Below are positions 16,661 through 24,451 of a stretch of DNA of 64,000 nt, piece after piece (within the stretch, counting starts at the first letter, position 1; each line of letters opens with the position of its first letter). This DNA comes from Devosia sp. YR412 (GTDB taxonomy: Bacteria; Pseudomonadota; Alphaproteobacteria; Rhizobiales; Devosiaceae), in contig NZ_FOFL01000002.1 in assembly GCF_900110945.1 (NCBI RefSeq), positions 744,001-808,000 on the forward strand, in the 5' to 3' direction. Position numbers and translations under genes: made by a program. The notes beneath the pieces are model-generated. The model saw only the letters and a program-made list of their open reading frames with translations. It was not told where the DNA came from and did no database searches.

Positions 16661-17734
16661 CTACGCGCCGTTCGGGAACACCCAAACGCTCTCGGCAGGA
16701 ATGCGTGCGTAGACCTTGCCGGGTTCCATCTTGCGGGTGCCATGGGCCCTGGCAGCGAAGTCACCGCGGCGTAGGCGGTACTCCCACTTGTCGCCGAGAT
16801 AAATACTGTCATCGAGTTCCATCTCGATGGCATCGGGTGCGGGTTGATCGGACACCGCGATCTGCTCCACGCGGATGACGGCACGAGCATCTGAACCAGC
16901 GCTGACCGGCCCGCCTCCGCGAACGGTGCCGCCTAGCGTCCAGCCATTGCCGCCGAAAACGGCAATACCGCCATCGACCCGCTCGATCTTTCCGTTGACG
17001 ATGTTGTTGGCGCCAAGGAAATCGGCCGAGTAGAAGCTGTTCGGGTTTGTGTAGATCTCGTGCGGAGCGCCTTCCTGAACGATGCGACCGTCCTGCAGCA
17101 GGAGGATGTTGTCCGCAGCAGCGAGAGCCTCGCCTTGATCGTGGGTCACGAGGATTGCGCAGATTTCGAGGTCTAAAATCAGCTTGCGGATCCAATACCG
17201 AGCTTCTTCGCGCAGCTTGGCATCGAGATTGGATAGCGGTTCGTCAAGGAGCAGCACTCGTGGTTCGTAAACCAGTGCACGGCAGATGGCGACGCGCTGC
17301 TGTTGGCCGCCCGACAACTGTGACGGGAATCGGTCAGCCAAGTGCCCCAAACCCATGCGGTCAAGGATGGCTTGAACCCGCTTGGCGGTCTCGTCGCCGT
17401 TGACGCCGCGAAGCTTGAGGCCGTAGCCCACGTTGTCGCGTACAGTACGGTGCGGCCACAGAGCGTAGGACTGGAACACCAGACCGATATTGCGCTGCTC
17501 GGGCGGCAGAGCCAGCTTGGCCTCGCCATTGAGCACGGTCTTGCCGCCAATGACAATCTTGCCGATTTCGGGCTGTTCGAGGCCCGCGATGCAACGCAAC
17601 AAAGTGGTCTTGCCGCTGCCCGATGCCCCGAGAAGGGCAACGATGGAGCCTCGTGTGGCGGTGAAGGAAGCGCCTTTGAGGATTTGGAGGCCGCCCAGCC
17701 ACTTCTGGACGTTTTCGACGATGAGTTCAGTCAT
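16661..17734 (-). CDS. ABC transporter ATP-binding protein, FbpC/PotA type
   Basis: Cytoplasmic ATPase of 357 residues with Walker A GASGSGKT (residues ~36-43), signature LSGGQQQR, Walker B VLLLDEPLSNLD, H-loop LVTHDQGEA, and a C-terminal TOBE-like substrate-sensing domain. This is the carbohydrate/iron/polyamine-importer class. It overlaps the fused permease gene upstream by eight bases and, with it and the binding protein at 19554, forms a complete Fbp-type importer. Iron, phosphonate, polyamine or sugar-acid transport are all possible; the location next to the otnK operon suggests an organic substrate. Confidence 0.92.
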   Translation of the reverse strand: MTELIVENVQKWLGGLQILKGASFTATRGSIVALLGASGSGKTTLLRCIAGLEQPEIGKIVIGGKTVLNGEAKLALPPEQRNIGLVFQSYALWPHRTVRDNVGYGLKLRGVNGDETAKRVQAILDRMGLGHLADRFPSQLSGGQQQRVAICRALVYEPRVLLLDEPLSNLDAKLREEARYWIRKLILDLEICAILVTHDQGEALAAADNILLLQDGRIVQEGAPHEIYTNPNSFYSADFLGANNIVNGKIERVDGGIAVFGGNGWTLGGTVRGGGPVSAGSDARAVIRVEQIAVSDQPAPDAIEMELDDSIYLGDKWEYRLRRGDFAARAHGTRKMEPGKVYARIPAESVWVFPNGA

Positions 17735-19487
17735 GGATGCGTGCTCCGAGGCGGAGGGCCAGCGCGAGACCGGCGCCGGTCATGATGATGGAAATCAAGG
17801 CGAGTGCAGCGATGGTGCTCATGGCGCCGGTCTGCAGCAGCGAGACCATCAGCGAACCGATGACTTCGGTGCCAGCACCCATGAGGTAGACGCCCGTTGC
17901 GTATTCACGAAGGAAGATGATCATGATGAGCGCCCAGGCACCCGCCAGACCAGGTCGGACGATCGGGATGACGACGTCGCGCCAAGTGCGGCCGATGGTT
18001 GCACCGGTGGTGCGGGCCGACTCTTCGAGTTCCGGAGCAACCTGGATCAGCGTGCCCTGGAGGAGGCGCAGGCCATATGAGAGACCGACCACAACATAGG
18101 CTACGAAGAGGCTGATCAGTGTTGGCCGAAGCGGCGTGAGCAGCGGGATGAAGAGGAAGACCCAGAAAAAGGCCAGGCCAACGATCAGACCGGGCAGAGC
18201 GCGCGGCAACAGGACGATGTAGTCTAGCACGGTATTGGAGATGCCGTTGTTCCTGTGGCCAGCAAGGCCGATCAGCAAATAGATGCCGACCGCCAATGCG
18301 CCGCCGACGACGGAAAGGATCATGGTGTTGATCATGCCGCGAACGAGGCTTGGCACTTCGAGCAGACCGTCGAAGTTGGCGAATGTCAGCTGGGAGAAGA
18401 GATTGACCCCCTCACCCCATGCATTGACGAAGGCGCGGACCGTGATGCCGCCAACGGGCAAGCCGACCGAGACGAAGAGCCAAAGAGCGATGACCGAAAG
18501 TGCGGTGATCTGACCACCACGTCCGAGCTTCAGGGTCGAGACGCGGGCGCCCTTGCCGCCGAGCGCGGCATATCGACGACTATTGCGCAGCAGGCGGCGC
18601 TGCATCCAGACCAGCGGGATGGTGATCAGAACCAGCACCATGGCGACCACGGCCATCAGCTGATAAGTCGGCGTACCGAACAGGGTCGTGAGCTTGTAGA
18701 TATAGGTGGTCAGCACCATGATGCCATTCGGATCGCCAAGGACGAGCGGAATGCCGAAGGTCTCGAAGCCCAGCAGGATATTCAGTGACGCAGCGAAGAT
18801 CAGCGAAGGCAGAACCATTGGCAGCGTCACGTCGCGCGAGACCTGCCAGATGTTGGCACCACTCGTGCGGGCAGCCTCCTCGAGGTCGGACGGCAGGTTC
18901 TTCATCGCCGCGGACACATAGAGATAGACGTGGGGCACATGGCTGAGACCGGCGATCACGATCATGCCCGGCAGGTTGTAAATGTTCCAGGGAACGAAAC
19001 CGATGATGTCGCGGACGAAGAGCGACAGGAACCCGGTCGGGCCGATTGAGACGGTATAGCCGAAAGCCAGCACGATCGACGAAATGAACATCGGCACGAG
19101 GACGAGGACTTCGAGCGTACGCTTGAAGCGGATGTCGGTTCGAGTGATGAGGAAGGCGAGGATGCCGCCAAGCGGAACGGCGACGGCAACCATGCCGAAG
19201 GCGAACATCGCGGTCGTGCCGAGCGCCTTGTAGAAGCTGGGGTCGTTCAGGACATAGGCGTATGCGTCGAGGCTGAGCTTCGCGCGAGCACTGAAGAAGG
19301 GTGCGTTCAGGAAGCTCTGGTAGACGATCAGACCGACAGGGGCGAGAACGGCAATGGCCAGAAGCCCGATGACTATGACGCGGAACAGACCGGCGTTGGC
19401 GACCTTTGGGGTCTTCGGCGCGGGAACGAACGCGTGGGAAGGTGGCGCCACTGCGACGCGCGCAGCTGCCTGGTTATCTGGGGACAT
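17727..19487 (-). CDS. ABC transporter permease, fused FbpB/ThiP type
   Basis: Inner-membrane permease of about 586 residues with two consecutive permease domains (roughly residues 60-300 and 320-580), together about twelve helices. Each carries an EAA-like coupling loop, for example LPSDLEEAARTSGAN and APELEESARTTGAT. This fused form serves both membrane halves of Fbp-type importers. The start is taken at the ATG at 19487, preceded by a GAGAGG-type ribosome site; an in-frame ATG at 19529 is less supported. It lies between binding protein and ATPase genes in one operon. Confidence 0.9.
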   Translation of the reverse strand: MSPDNQAAARVAVAPPSHAFVPAPKTPKVANAGLFRVIVIGLLAIAVLAPVGLIVYQSFLNAPFFSARAKLSLDAYAYVLNDPSFYKALGTTAMFAFGMVAVAVPLGGILAFLITRTDIRFKRTLEVLVLVPMFISSIVLAFGYTVSIGPTGFLSLFVRDIIGFVPWNIYNLPGMIVIAGLSHVPHVYLYVSAAMKNLPSDLEEAARTSGANIWQVSRDVTLPMVLPSLIFAASLNILLGFETFGIPLVLGDPNGIMVLTTYIYKLTTLFGTPTYQLMAVVAMVLVLITIPLVWMQRRLLRNSRRYAALGGKGARVSTLKLGRGGQITALSVIALWLFVSVGLPVGGITVRAFVNAWGEGVNLFSQLTFANFDGLLEVPSLVRGMINTMILSVVGGALAVGIYLLIGLAGHRNNGISNTVLDYIVLLPRALPGLIVGLAFFWVFLFIPLLTPLRPTLISLFVAYVVVGLSYGLRLLQGTLIQVAPELEESARTTGATIGRTWRDVVIPIVRPGLAGAWALIMIIFLREYATGVYLMGAGTEVIGSLMVSLLQTGAMSTIAALALISIIMTGAGLALALRLGARIHD

Positions 19488-19553
19488 GACTTTGCCTCTC
19501 GCAATGACGGGTCCGGCTGCGACGCCCAAGGACGAACGCCGCAGCCTAGGTGA

Positions 19554-20639
19554 CTACAGGCCGATTGCGGCTTTCCACTCGTTGAAGAAGCCGACGCGCT
19601 TTGTCGGGTCCATGTATTCCAGCAGGCCTTCGTCCACGAAGATCGGGCGGAGACCGCCACCGACGCGCTCATTGAGCGAGTTGATGTTTAGGCCCGTGGT
19701 GGTGTCTTCACGTACGGACGGCAGGCCGCCACTTGCGAGAGCTTCCTGGCCTTCCTTGGACAGCATGAAGTCCACAAACAGCTTGGCAGCATTGGGGTGC
19801 GGGGCGCCCTTTGTGATCAAAGCAAGCCGGGAGAAAGCCGGCGTGTAGTCGGTGGCGAATGCGACGCCGAGGTTCGGGCTCTCCTCGACCCACTGCAGGC
19901 CATAAGAGCCGATGATGTTGACGGCGATGACGTTCTCGCCGGAAACGACCGTCTCCTTCATCGAACCGGAGCTCGAATAGGTCTTCACATGGTTTGCGCC
20001 CATGGCTCGAGCGAGGTCCCACCAATCGGTGGTCTGTCGCGCGTCGTTGGTATGATGCAAGAAGCCGGTGCCGCTCTTCTCAGGATCGAAAGTCGCGACC
20101 TTGCCGTCCAGCTCAGCCTGATTGTCGTTAAAGAAGGCGATCAGCTCGGCGCGGGTCTTGGGGATACGATCTTCGCTGAGCGCATTGGTGTTGTAGATGA
20201 GACCGATGGGTTCGACGGTCGTCGCCCACAACTGGTTGTCGTAAAGCGCCCAGCTCGGAATGCTCTCCCATTCCGGGGTCTGGTACTTGTCCGAGTACCC
20301 GTCCATGATCAGCGTCATCTGCAGGTCCATGGCCGAGCTCCAGACGACGTCGGCGGTAACCTGACCAGCCGCAGCCTCGGAAATGACCTGGTTGTAGGCG
20401 CCGTTGGTGCCCAGATCGTTATAAGCGACCTGGATGCCGTACTTGGCCGTGAAGGCGTCGAGCATCGCCTGCGAGTTGGCGCTGTCGGTCGAGGTATAAA
20501 CGTTGACGGTTCCTTCGGCTTTGGCGGCCTCGATGAGTGCTGCATAGTCGGCGGGATAGTATGGCGGCAGCTCCTGGGCCACCGAGGTGGTCGCAGCCAT
20601 AGCGAGCACGAGCAGGCTCGATGCGTAAGCTAGTTTCAT
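19554..20639 (-). CDS. ABC transporter substrate-binding protein, FbpA/AfuA type
   Basis: Periplasmic binding protein of about 361 residues. Signal peptide at residues ~1-21 (MKLAYASSLLVLAMAATTSVAQ). The mature part begins YAALIEAAKAEGTVNVYTSTD, as in the FbpA/AfuA and phosphonate-binding class, with VEPIGLIYNTNAL and LVDFMLSKEGQEAL further on. The tyrosine pairs that bind iron in FbpA are not obvious, so an organic ligand is more likely. The start at 20639 has GGGAGAAGGAA just ahead; longer in-frame starts lack support. First gene of its operon, with a palindrome about 90 bases upstream. Confidence 0.9.
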   Translation of the reverse strand: MKLAYASSLLVLAMAATTSVAQELPPYYPADYAALIEAAKAEGTVNVYTSTDSANSQAMLDAFTAKYGIQVAYNDLGTNGAYNQVISEAAAGQVTADVVWSSAMDLQMTLIMDGYSDKYQTPEWESIPSWALYDNQLWATTVEPIGLIYNTNALSEDRIPKTRAELIAFFNDNQAELDGKVATFDPEKSGTGFLHHTNDARQTTDWWDLARAMGANHVKTYSSSGSMKETVVSGENVIAVNIIGSYGLQWVEESPNLGVAFATDYTPAFSRLALITKGAPHPNAAKLFVDFMLSKEGQEALASGGLPSVREDTTTGLNINSLNERVGGGLRPIFVDEGLLEYMDPTKRVGFFNEWKAAIGL

Positions 20640-20725
20640 TTCCTTCTCCCTTATTCCTCTATCGGTCTTCGACCGGGTCGCGGACCGGGGACGCCCTTGT
20701 CGTCCTCGGGCCACCTTGCGTTCAT

Positions 20726-20758
20726 TTTTTGGCTTTTACAAGTCCAAAAACCAATCAA
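20726..20758. promoter_or_regulatory. Inverted repeat and direct-repeat motif upstream of the Fbp-type operon
   Basis: TTTTTGG (20726-20732) and CCAAAAA (20744-20750) form an inverted repeat with an 11-base spacer, overlapping AAAAACCAATCAA (20746-20758). The latter 13 bases recur at 22953-22965, upstream of the GntR/FCD gene in the same orientation. It is a plausible operator for the transport operon starting at 20639. Confidence 0.45.
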
Positions 20759-20772
20759 TCACGAAAATAGGA

Positions 20773-21867
20773 CTATGCGGATGCGACCTTCGCGGTCTGC
20801 TCGGCCCCCACTGCGGCGGCAACGAGGCTGCCGAATGCGTCGGTGTTGACGTTGCCGCCAAGATCGCGGGTGCGCTGCGTGGAGTTCGCCAGGACCGTGT
20901 CGACAGCCTGTTCGATCGCGGCGCCGGCAGCCTCGAAATTCGGCAGCTTGCGCTGTTCGCCGAGCCAGCTCAGCATCATCGCGACGGACAGAATCAGCGA
21001 AGTCGGATTGGCGATGTTCTTGCCCTGGATGTCTGGCGCCGAGCCGTGCTGGGCCTGCGCGCAGACCAAGTTGGCTTCCTTGTTCGCATTGATCGAGCCG
21101 GCCAGGCCAAGGCTACCAGACAGTTCACTTGCCAGGTCCGAGAGGATGTCGGCGTAGAAGTTGGTCGTCACGATCACGTCGAACCGCGACGGATCGCGCA
21201 CTAGGTGAGCGGCCATGGCGTCGATGATGTAGTCGTTGAGCTTAACCTCGGGGAATTCCTCGGCAACCTTGCGAACCTGCTGCATGAACAGGCCATCGGT
21301 GAGGATAAAATTGTTGGCCTTGTGAACTGCAGTCACACGCTTGTCGCGCTTCATCGCAAGAACGAAGGCAGCGCGAGCGATGCGCTCGCAAGCGCCCGCA
21401 GTGATCTTGCGGACCGACAGCGCGACGTCCGGGGTCGGCATGAATTCTCCGGTACCGGCGAACATGTTCCGATCGGGATAGAAGCCTTCGGTGGCCTCGC
21501 GCATGATCACGAGATCCATCTTCTTGGACCCGTTGCCCAGGAAGTCGCGCGAACGTGCCGGGCGTACATTTGCATACAGGTCGAGCTTGACGCGGAAGCC
21601 GGCGGATACGTTGACGCCGCCCTGATCGCGGGGGGGATAGTCCATGTGGGACTGCGGCCCAAGGATGATCCCGTCGTACGTCTTCGCGCGCTCTATAACT
21701 TCCGGGCGCAGCGTAGTGCCGTACTTCTCGAGACTGACGAAGCCCGTGTCCTCATAGTCGTAGGTCAGGCCGAGATCGAAACGGCTATTGGCCGCCTCCA
21801 GCACTTCCATCGTGGCGGCGGTGATCTCTGGTCCGATGCCGTCGCAAGGCGTGACCATAATGCGCAT
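20773..21867 (-). CDS. Isocitrate/isopropylmalate-type dehydrogenase (beta-decarboxylating hydroxyacid dehydrogenase)
   Basis: NAD(P)-dependent enzyme of about 364 residues that oxidises a 2-hydroxy acid, usually with decarboxylation. Family features: GDGIGPE-like start (CDGIGPEI), VKLDLYANVRPAR with the substrate arginines, MREATEGFY, the lysine in VHKANNF, and DVIVTTNFYADILSDLASEL with metal-binding aspartates. LeuB, isocitrate, D-malate and tartrate dehydrogenases share this fold. Standing beside the otnK cluster, it may oxidise a tetronate- or tartrate-like acid. The start at 21867 follows GGGAGAG; the ATG at 21882 is less likely. Operator site B lies 66 bases upstream. Confidence 0.88.
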   Translation of the reverse strand: MRIMVTPCDGIGPEITAATMEVLEAANSRFDLGLTYDYEDTGFVSLEKYGTTLRPEVIERAKTYDGIILGPQSHMDYPPRDQGGVNVSAGFRVKLDLYANVRPARSRDFLGNGSKKMDLVIMREATEGFYPDRNMFAGTGEFMPTPDVALSVRKITAGACERIARAAFVLAMKRDKRVTAVHKANNFILTDGLFMQQVRKVAEEFPEVKLNDYIIDAMAAHLVRDPSRFDVIVTTNFYADILSDLASELSGSLGLAGSINANKEANLVCAQAQHGSAPDIQGKNIANPTSLILSVAMMLSWLGEQRKLPNFEAAGAAIEQAVDTVLANSTQRTRDLGGNVNTDAFGSLVAAAVGAEQTAKVASA

Positions 21868-21928
21868 TGATAACTCTCCCATAAATCCGGCCGCCAGCGA
21901 CCGGTCTCTTGATGGTGAGAGTTATTGG

Positions 21929-21953
21929 CTTTTTGCACGCTTAAATGCAAGTG
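21929..21953. promoter_or_regulatory. Palindromic operator candidate TTGCA-N8-TGCAA, site B
   Basis: TTTTTGCA-like left arm (TTGCA at 21933-21937), eight bases, TGCAA at 21946-21950. Core and spacing are the same as site A. It lies between the stop of the GntR/FCD gene and the start of the dehydrogenase gene, so it would control the dehydrogenase promoter. Confidence 0.6.
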
Positions 21954-22871
21954 TTAATTTTCGGCTTGGTTGGTTTGGGCCCAGGACCATGCAATCGGCG
22001 ACTTGCGGCTGAGGGCGCCACCGAGGTGCCGCCGCATGGCATAAGATGCTTCCACCACTTCACCTTTCTCTAGCAGTGAGATGATCTCGATGTGATCCTT
22101 GCACTGCTCCACCAGGCGAGCGCGATCGACGCGTGACCTGTATTCGAGCAGGCGCCGCATGCGGTTCACCCGCACCAGGGAAATGTGGAAGAATGGATTG
22201 TTCGACATTCTGATCAGCTCTTCGTGGAAGAGCGACCCATTGTGGAGGAGCCGCTCCGCGGGAAGCCTTTCGATATCCGACTCGAGCATGCGCATTTGAA
22301 TACTGCGCTGTTCCTTGAGCACCTGCTTGTCGAGCGCGAAGCCAGGCTCCAGCATTGCGGCTGGCTCGATGAGCATGCGAAATCGATAGATCTGCTCGAA
22401 GGCTTCGGCAGTCTTGGCCACCGGCAGGAACCGCCAACCATAGCCTTGCTTGCGCTCTGCCCATCCCTCTCGTGTCGCCCGCATGAGGATGTCGTTGAGC
22501 TGCGCCTTGGTCAGGTCATAGCGCTCTCGCAACATGCCTTCTGTGACGTCCGCAGGAATGCGATCCGTGAGCCAATCCTCCGCTATCCGCTGGTAGTCGT
22601 TGATCGTGGAAAACGGAGTGGCTTCGTCATCCAGCGGTTCCGACAAAGTCGGAGGCTCCTTGTCGCTGACGAAAAAGCCACGATTTGGCTTCTGCTCCAG
22701 CACGCCCTGCTCCGCTAGCAGCTGCATGGCCTCACGCACTGGCGATCTGGACACCCCGAACTTGTCCGCCAAATTCTGGGTGCTGAGATGCGCTTGCTTC
22801 TCCAGTTGCCCGGATGAGATCAACTGGGAGATTTCGTTGGCGATGTTAAGAGCAAGGGGGCTGGCCGGCAT
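21954..22871 (-). CDS. GntR/FCD-type regulator with a second winged-helix-like region
   Basis: Transcription factor of 305 residues. Residues ~5-70 are a GntR winged helix (LSTQNLADKFGVSRSPVREAMQLLAEQGVLEQKPNRGFFV). Residues ~92-150 look like a second winged helix (LRERYDLTKAQLNDILMRATREGWAERKQGYGWRFLP). Residues ~155-285 are an FCD effector domain with FHEELI, DHIEI and RRHL supplying metal-binding histidines; the usual first aspartate looks like asparagine. It is probably the local regulator of the dehydrogenase, transport and tetronate genes. FCD proteins typically sense carboxylic acids. A 13-base repeat shared with the Fbp-type promoter lies upstream. Confidence 0.88.
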   Translation of the reverse strand: MPASPLALNIANEISQLISSGQLEKQAHLSTQNLADKFGVSRSPVREAMQLLAEQGVLEQKPNRGFFVSDKEPPTLSEPLDDEATPFSTINDYQRIAEDWLTDRIPADVTEGMLRERYDLTKAQLNDILMRATREGWAERKQGYGWRFLPVAKTAEAFEQIYRFRMLIEPAAMLEPGFALDKQVLKEQRSIQMRMLESDIERLPAERLLHNGSLFHEELIRMSNNPFFHISLVRVNRMRRLLEYRSRVDRARLVEQCKDHIEIISLLEKGEVVEASYAMRRHLGGALSRKSPIAWSWAQTNQAEN

Positions 22872-22952
22872 GTGTTCAATCGTTTCCGCTGAGATGCCTC
22901 ACCATAACGATCAGAACTGCATCTGTCTCCAAGATTGCACGAGTTGCCACGA

Positions 22953-22965
22953 AAAAACCAATCAA
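22953..22965. repeat. 13-base repeat shared with the Fbp-type operon promoter
   Basis: AAAAACCAATCAA, identical to 20746-20758 and also located roughly 80-110 bases upstream of a minus-strand start codon (here the GntR/FCD gene at 22871). It overlaps the 3' end of the methyltransferase gene. It is a possible binding site for one shared regulator. Confidence 0.35.
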
Positions 22966-23759
22966 CGGGTGGCTACGATGAAAATGCGGGGAAACGCGAG
23001 AAGCACAGATCCGTCTTGGGCAGTCGGGTAGTTCGACTTTATTTGCTCCTCATATGCACCAAGAAAGTCAGTGTGCTGCGCAGTCGGAAGCGCATCCAGA
23101 TACGGGCGCAGGCCCGAGCCCTCGAACCATTCCACCACGGCCCGAGGGCTCGCCAACGGATGATGATACGTCGTTCTCCAGACGTCGACGCGCTGGCACG
23201 ACGGCTTGAGCATGCGGTAGTAGTCACCCGCAGTCATGATCTCGGTGCGGCTGCCTGACGCCGCGCCCATCAGCTCACGCCAGCGTGCGTCGCTGGCAAT
23301 CTCTCTCATTGACGAATGACTCGGCTCATCCAGATTGTCTGGCATCTGAATCGCCAACGAGCCTCCAGGTGCAAGCATCCCAACAAGTCGAGGAAAGAGC
23401 GCTCCATGGTCGGGCAGCCACTGCAAGACAGCGTTGGCAAAGATGAGGTCTTGGGGGACCGCAGCGACCCAGGTCTCAACATCGGCATTTTCGAACTGCA
23501 AGGCTGGCAGGCGCTGATGCGCCTTCTCAAGCATCTTGGCAGAGTTGTCCACGCCAACAACACTTGCGGTTGGGTATCTCTCAAGCACGAGCTCCGTCGA
23601 ATTCCCGGGGCCGCAACCGAGGTCGCTCGCATGATCGACCATGGTAGTCGGGACAGCTGCAATTAGATCGCGAGCTGGCCGTGTGCGCTCGTCCTCGAAT
23701 TTGAGATACTGGGTGGGGGACCAGGTTGGTGATGTCAAAGCATAGCCTCCGAAAGCCAT
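22962..23759 (-). CDS. tam: Trans-aconitate 2-methyltransferase
   Basis: SAM-dependent methyltransferase of 265 residues that methylates trans-aconitate, removing an inhibitor of aconitase. The sequence carries WSPTQYLKFEDERTRPARDL at the N-terminus and the SAM-binding DLGCGPGNSTEL (residues ~47-58), both characteristic of Tam, plus NAVLQWLPDH. Length matches E. coli Tam plus about ten N-terminal residues. It is divergent from the second GK-like gene with a 69-base intergenic region. Its presence in an organic-acid catabolic region is sensible but it may be independent of it. Confidence 0.88.
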   Translation of the reverse strand: MAFGGYALTSPTWSPTQYLKFEDERTRPARDLIAAVPTTMVDHASDLGCGPGNSTELVLERYPTASVVGVDNSAKMLEKAHQRLPALQFENADVETWVAAVPQDLIFANAVLQWLPDHGALFPRLVGMLAPGGSLAIQMPDNLDEPSHSSMREIASDARWRELMGAASGSRTEIMTAGDYYRMLKPSCQRVDVWRTTYHHPLASPRAVVEWFEGSGLRPYLDALPTAQHTDFLGAYEEQIKSNYPTAQDGSVLLAFPRIFIVATR

Positions 23760-23764
23760 CTAAT

Positions 23765-23787
23765 CATTGCATTTATCGACTGCAAAA
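23765..23787. promoter_or_regulatory. Operator-like palindrome TTGCA-N9-TGCAA, site D
   Basis: TTGCA (23767-23771) and TGCAA (23781-23785) separated by nine bases, in the divergent region between tam and the second GK-like gene. It matches sites A and B except for one extra spacer base, and the outer bases continue TGCAAAA. If real it ties the second GK-like gene to the same control. Confidence 0.4.
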
Positions 23788-23828
23788 TCCATACAGGAGA
23801 GCAGACGCAGCCACAGCGGGAGGTTTGA

Positions 23829-24377
23829 ATGCGAGGTCGTCTCTTCGCATACATCGGAACCAGCAAGTCATCACGAAAGGACATAGCGCACACCGTTGCT
23901 CGCGACCTGGGCCTCCAGAAGATCGTCAAGTACTCCTCCCGTCGGCCGAGGGTAGGAGAGGTCGAAGGCCTAGACCAGCACTTCGTATCGCCGGGCGAAC
24001 TCGAACGGCTCCACCAGGCCGGAATTCTGACAGACATCATGATGAACGATCGAGGCGAGAGCTTCGGTGTGTCGCGACTCGAAGTTGAAGCTGCCATAGC
24101 GGACGAACGCTCAGCCTATATCACGATCCCAGATCCCACGCCCGGTTTGGTTGCGCTGTTCGGTGACCGCGTCGTCAGGATCTTCACCTACACCGACCGA
24201 GACGCCTATCGGCATAAATTGGCTTCTGCTGGCGCCACCGCGGCCGAACTCGAACAAAGATTGGCTATCTACGATCGGAAGTTCACCTTCGCCAAAGACT
24301 GCGAACACGTCGTCCGCAATGACCTGACGCTGGATACAATCCTTCAGGTGCGGAACATTGTAGCTGCGTACCTATAG
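23829..24377 (+). CDS. Guanylate-kinase-fold protein with degenerate P-loop (paralog 2)
   Basis: Protein of 182 residues, clear paralog of the one at 10573. Shared features in order: GTSKSSRK at 10-17 in place of a Walker A, KIVKYSSRRPRVGEVEG at 31-47, which almost reproduces the guanylate-kinase GMP-binding motif including arginines R38 and R41, GESFGV near 76-81, SAYITIPDP, RIFTYTDRD and a C-terminal lid with YDRK. The Walker A lysine position is arginine, so ordinary ATP-dependent kinase activity is doubtful. GGGAGG precedes the start. It stands between tam (divergent) and a decayed metallohydrolase gene. Function unknown. Confidence 0.72.
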   Translation: MRGRLFAYIGTSKSSRKDIAHTVARDLGLQKIVKYSSRRPRVGEVEGLDQHFVSPGELERLHQAGILTDIMMNDRGESFGVSRLEVEAAIADERSAYITIPDPTPGLVALFGDRVVRIFTYTDRDAYRHKLASAGATAAELEQRLAIYDRKFTFAKDCEHVVRNDLTLDTILQVRNIVAAYL

Positions 24378-24451
24378 AGTGCACGGCCGGCGTGCATCTT
24401 TTGGCGGCAGCAGCTCAGACAAAGTTGTTTAGCGCATCGAGGAGGTGAGAC

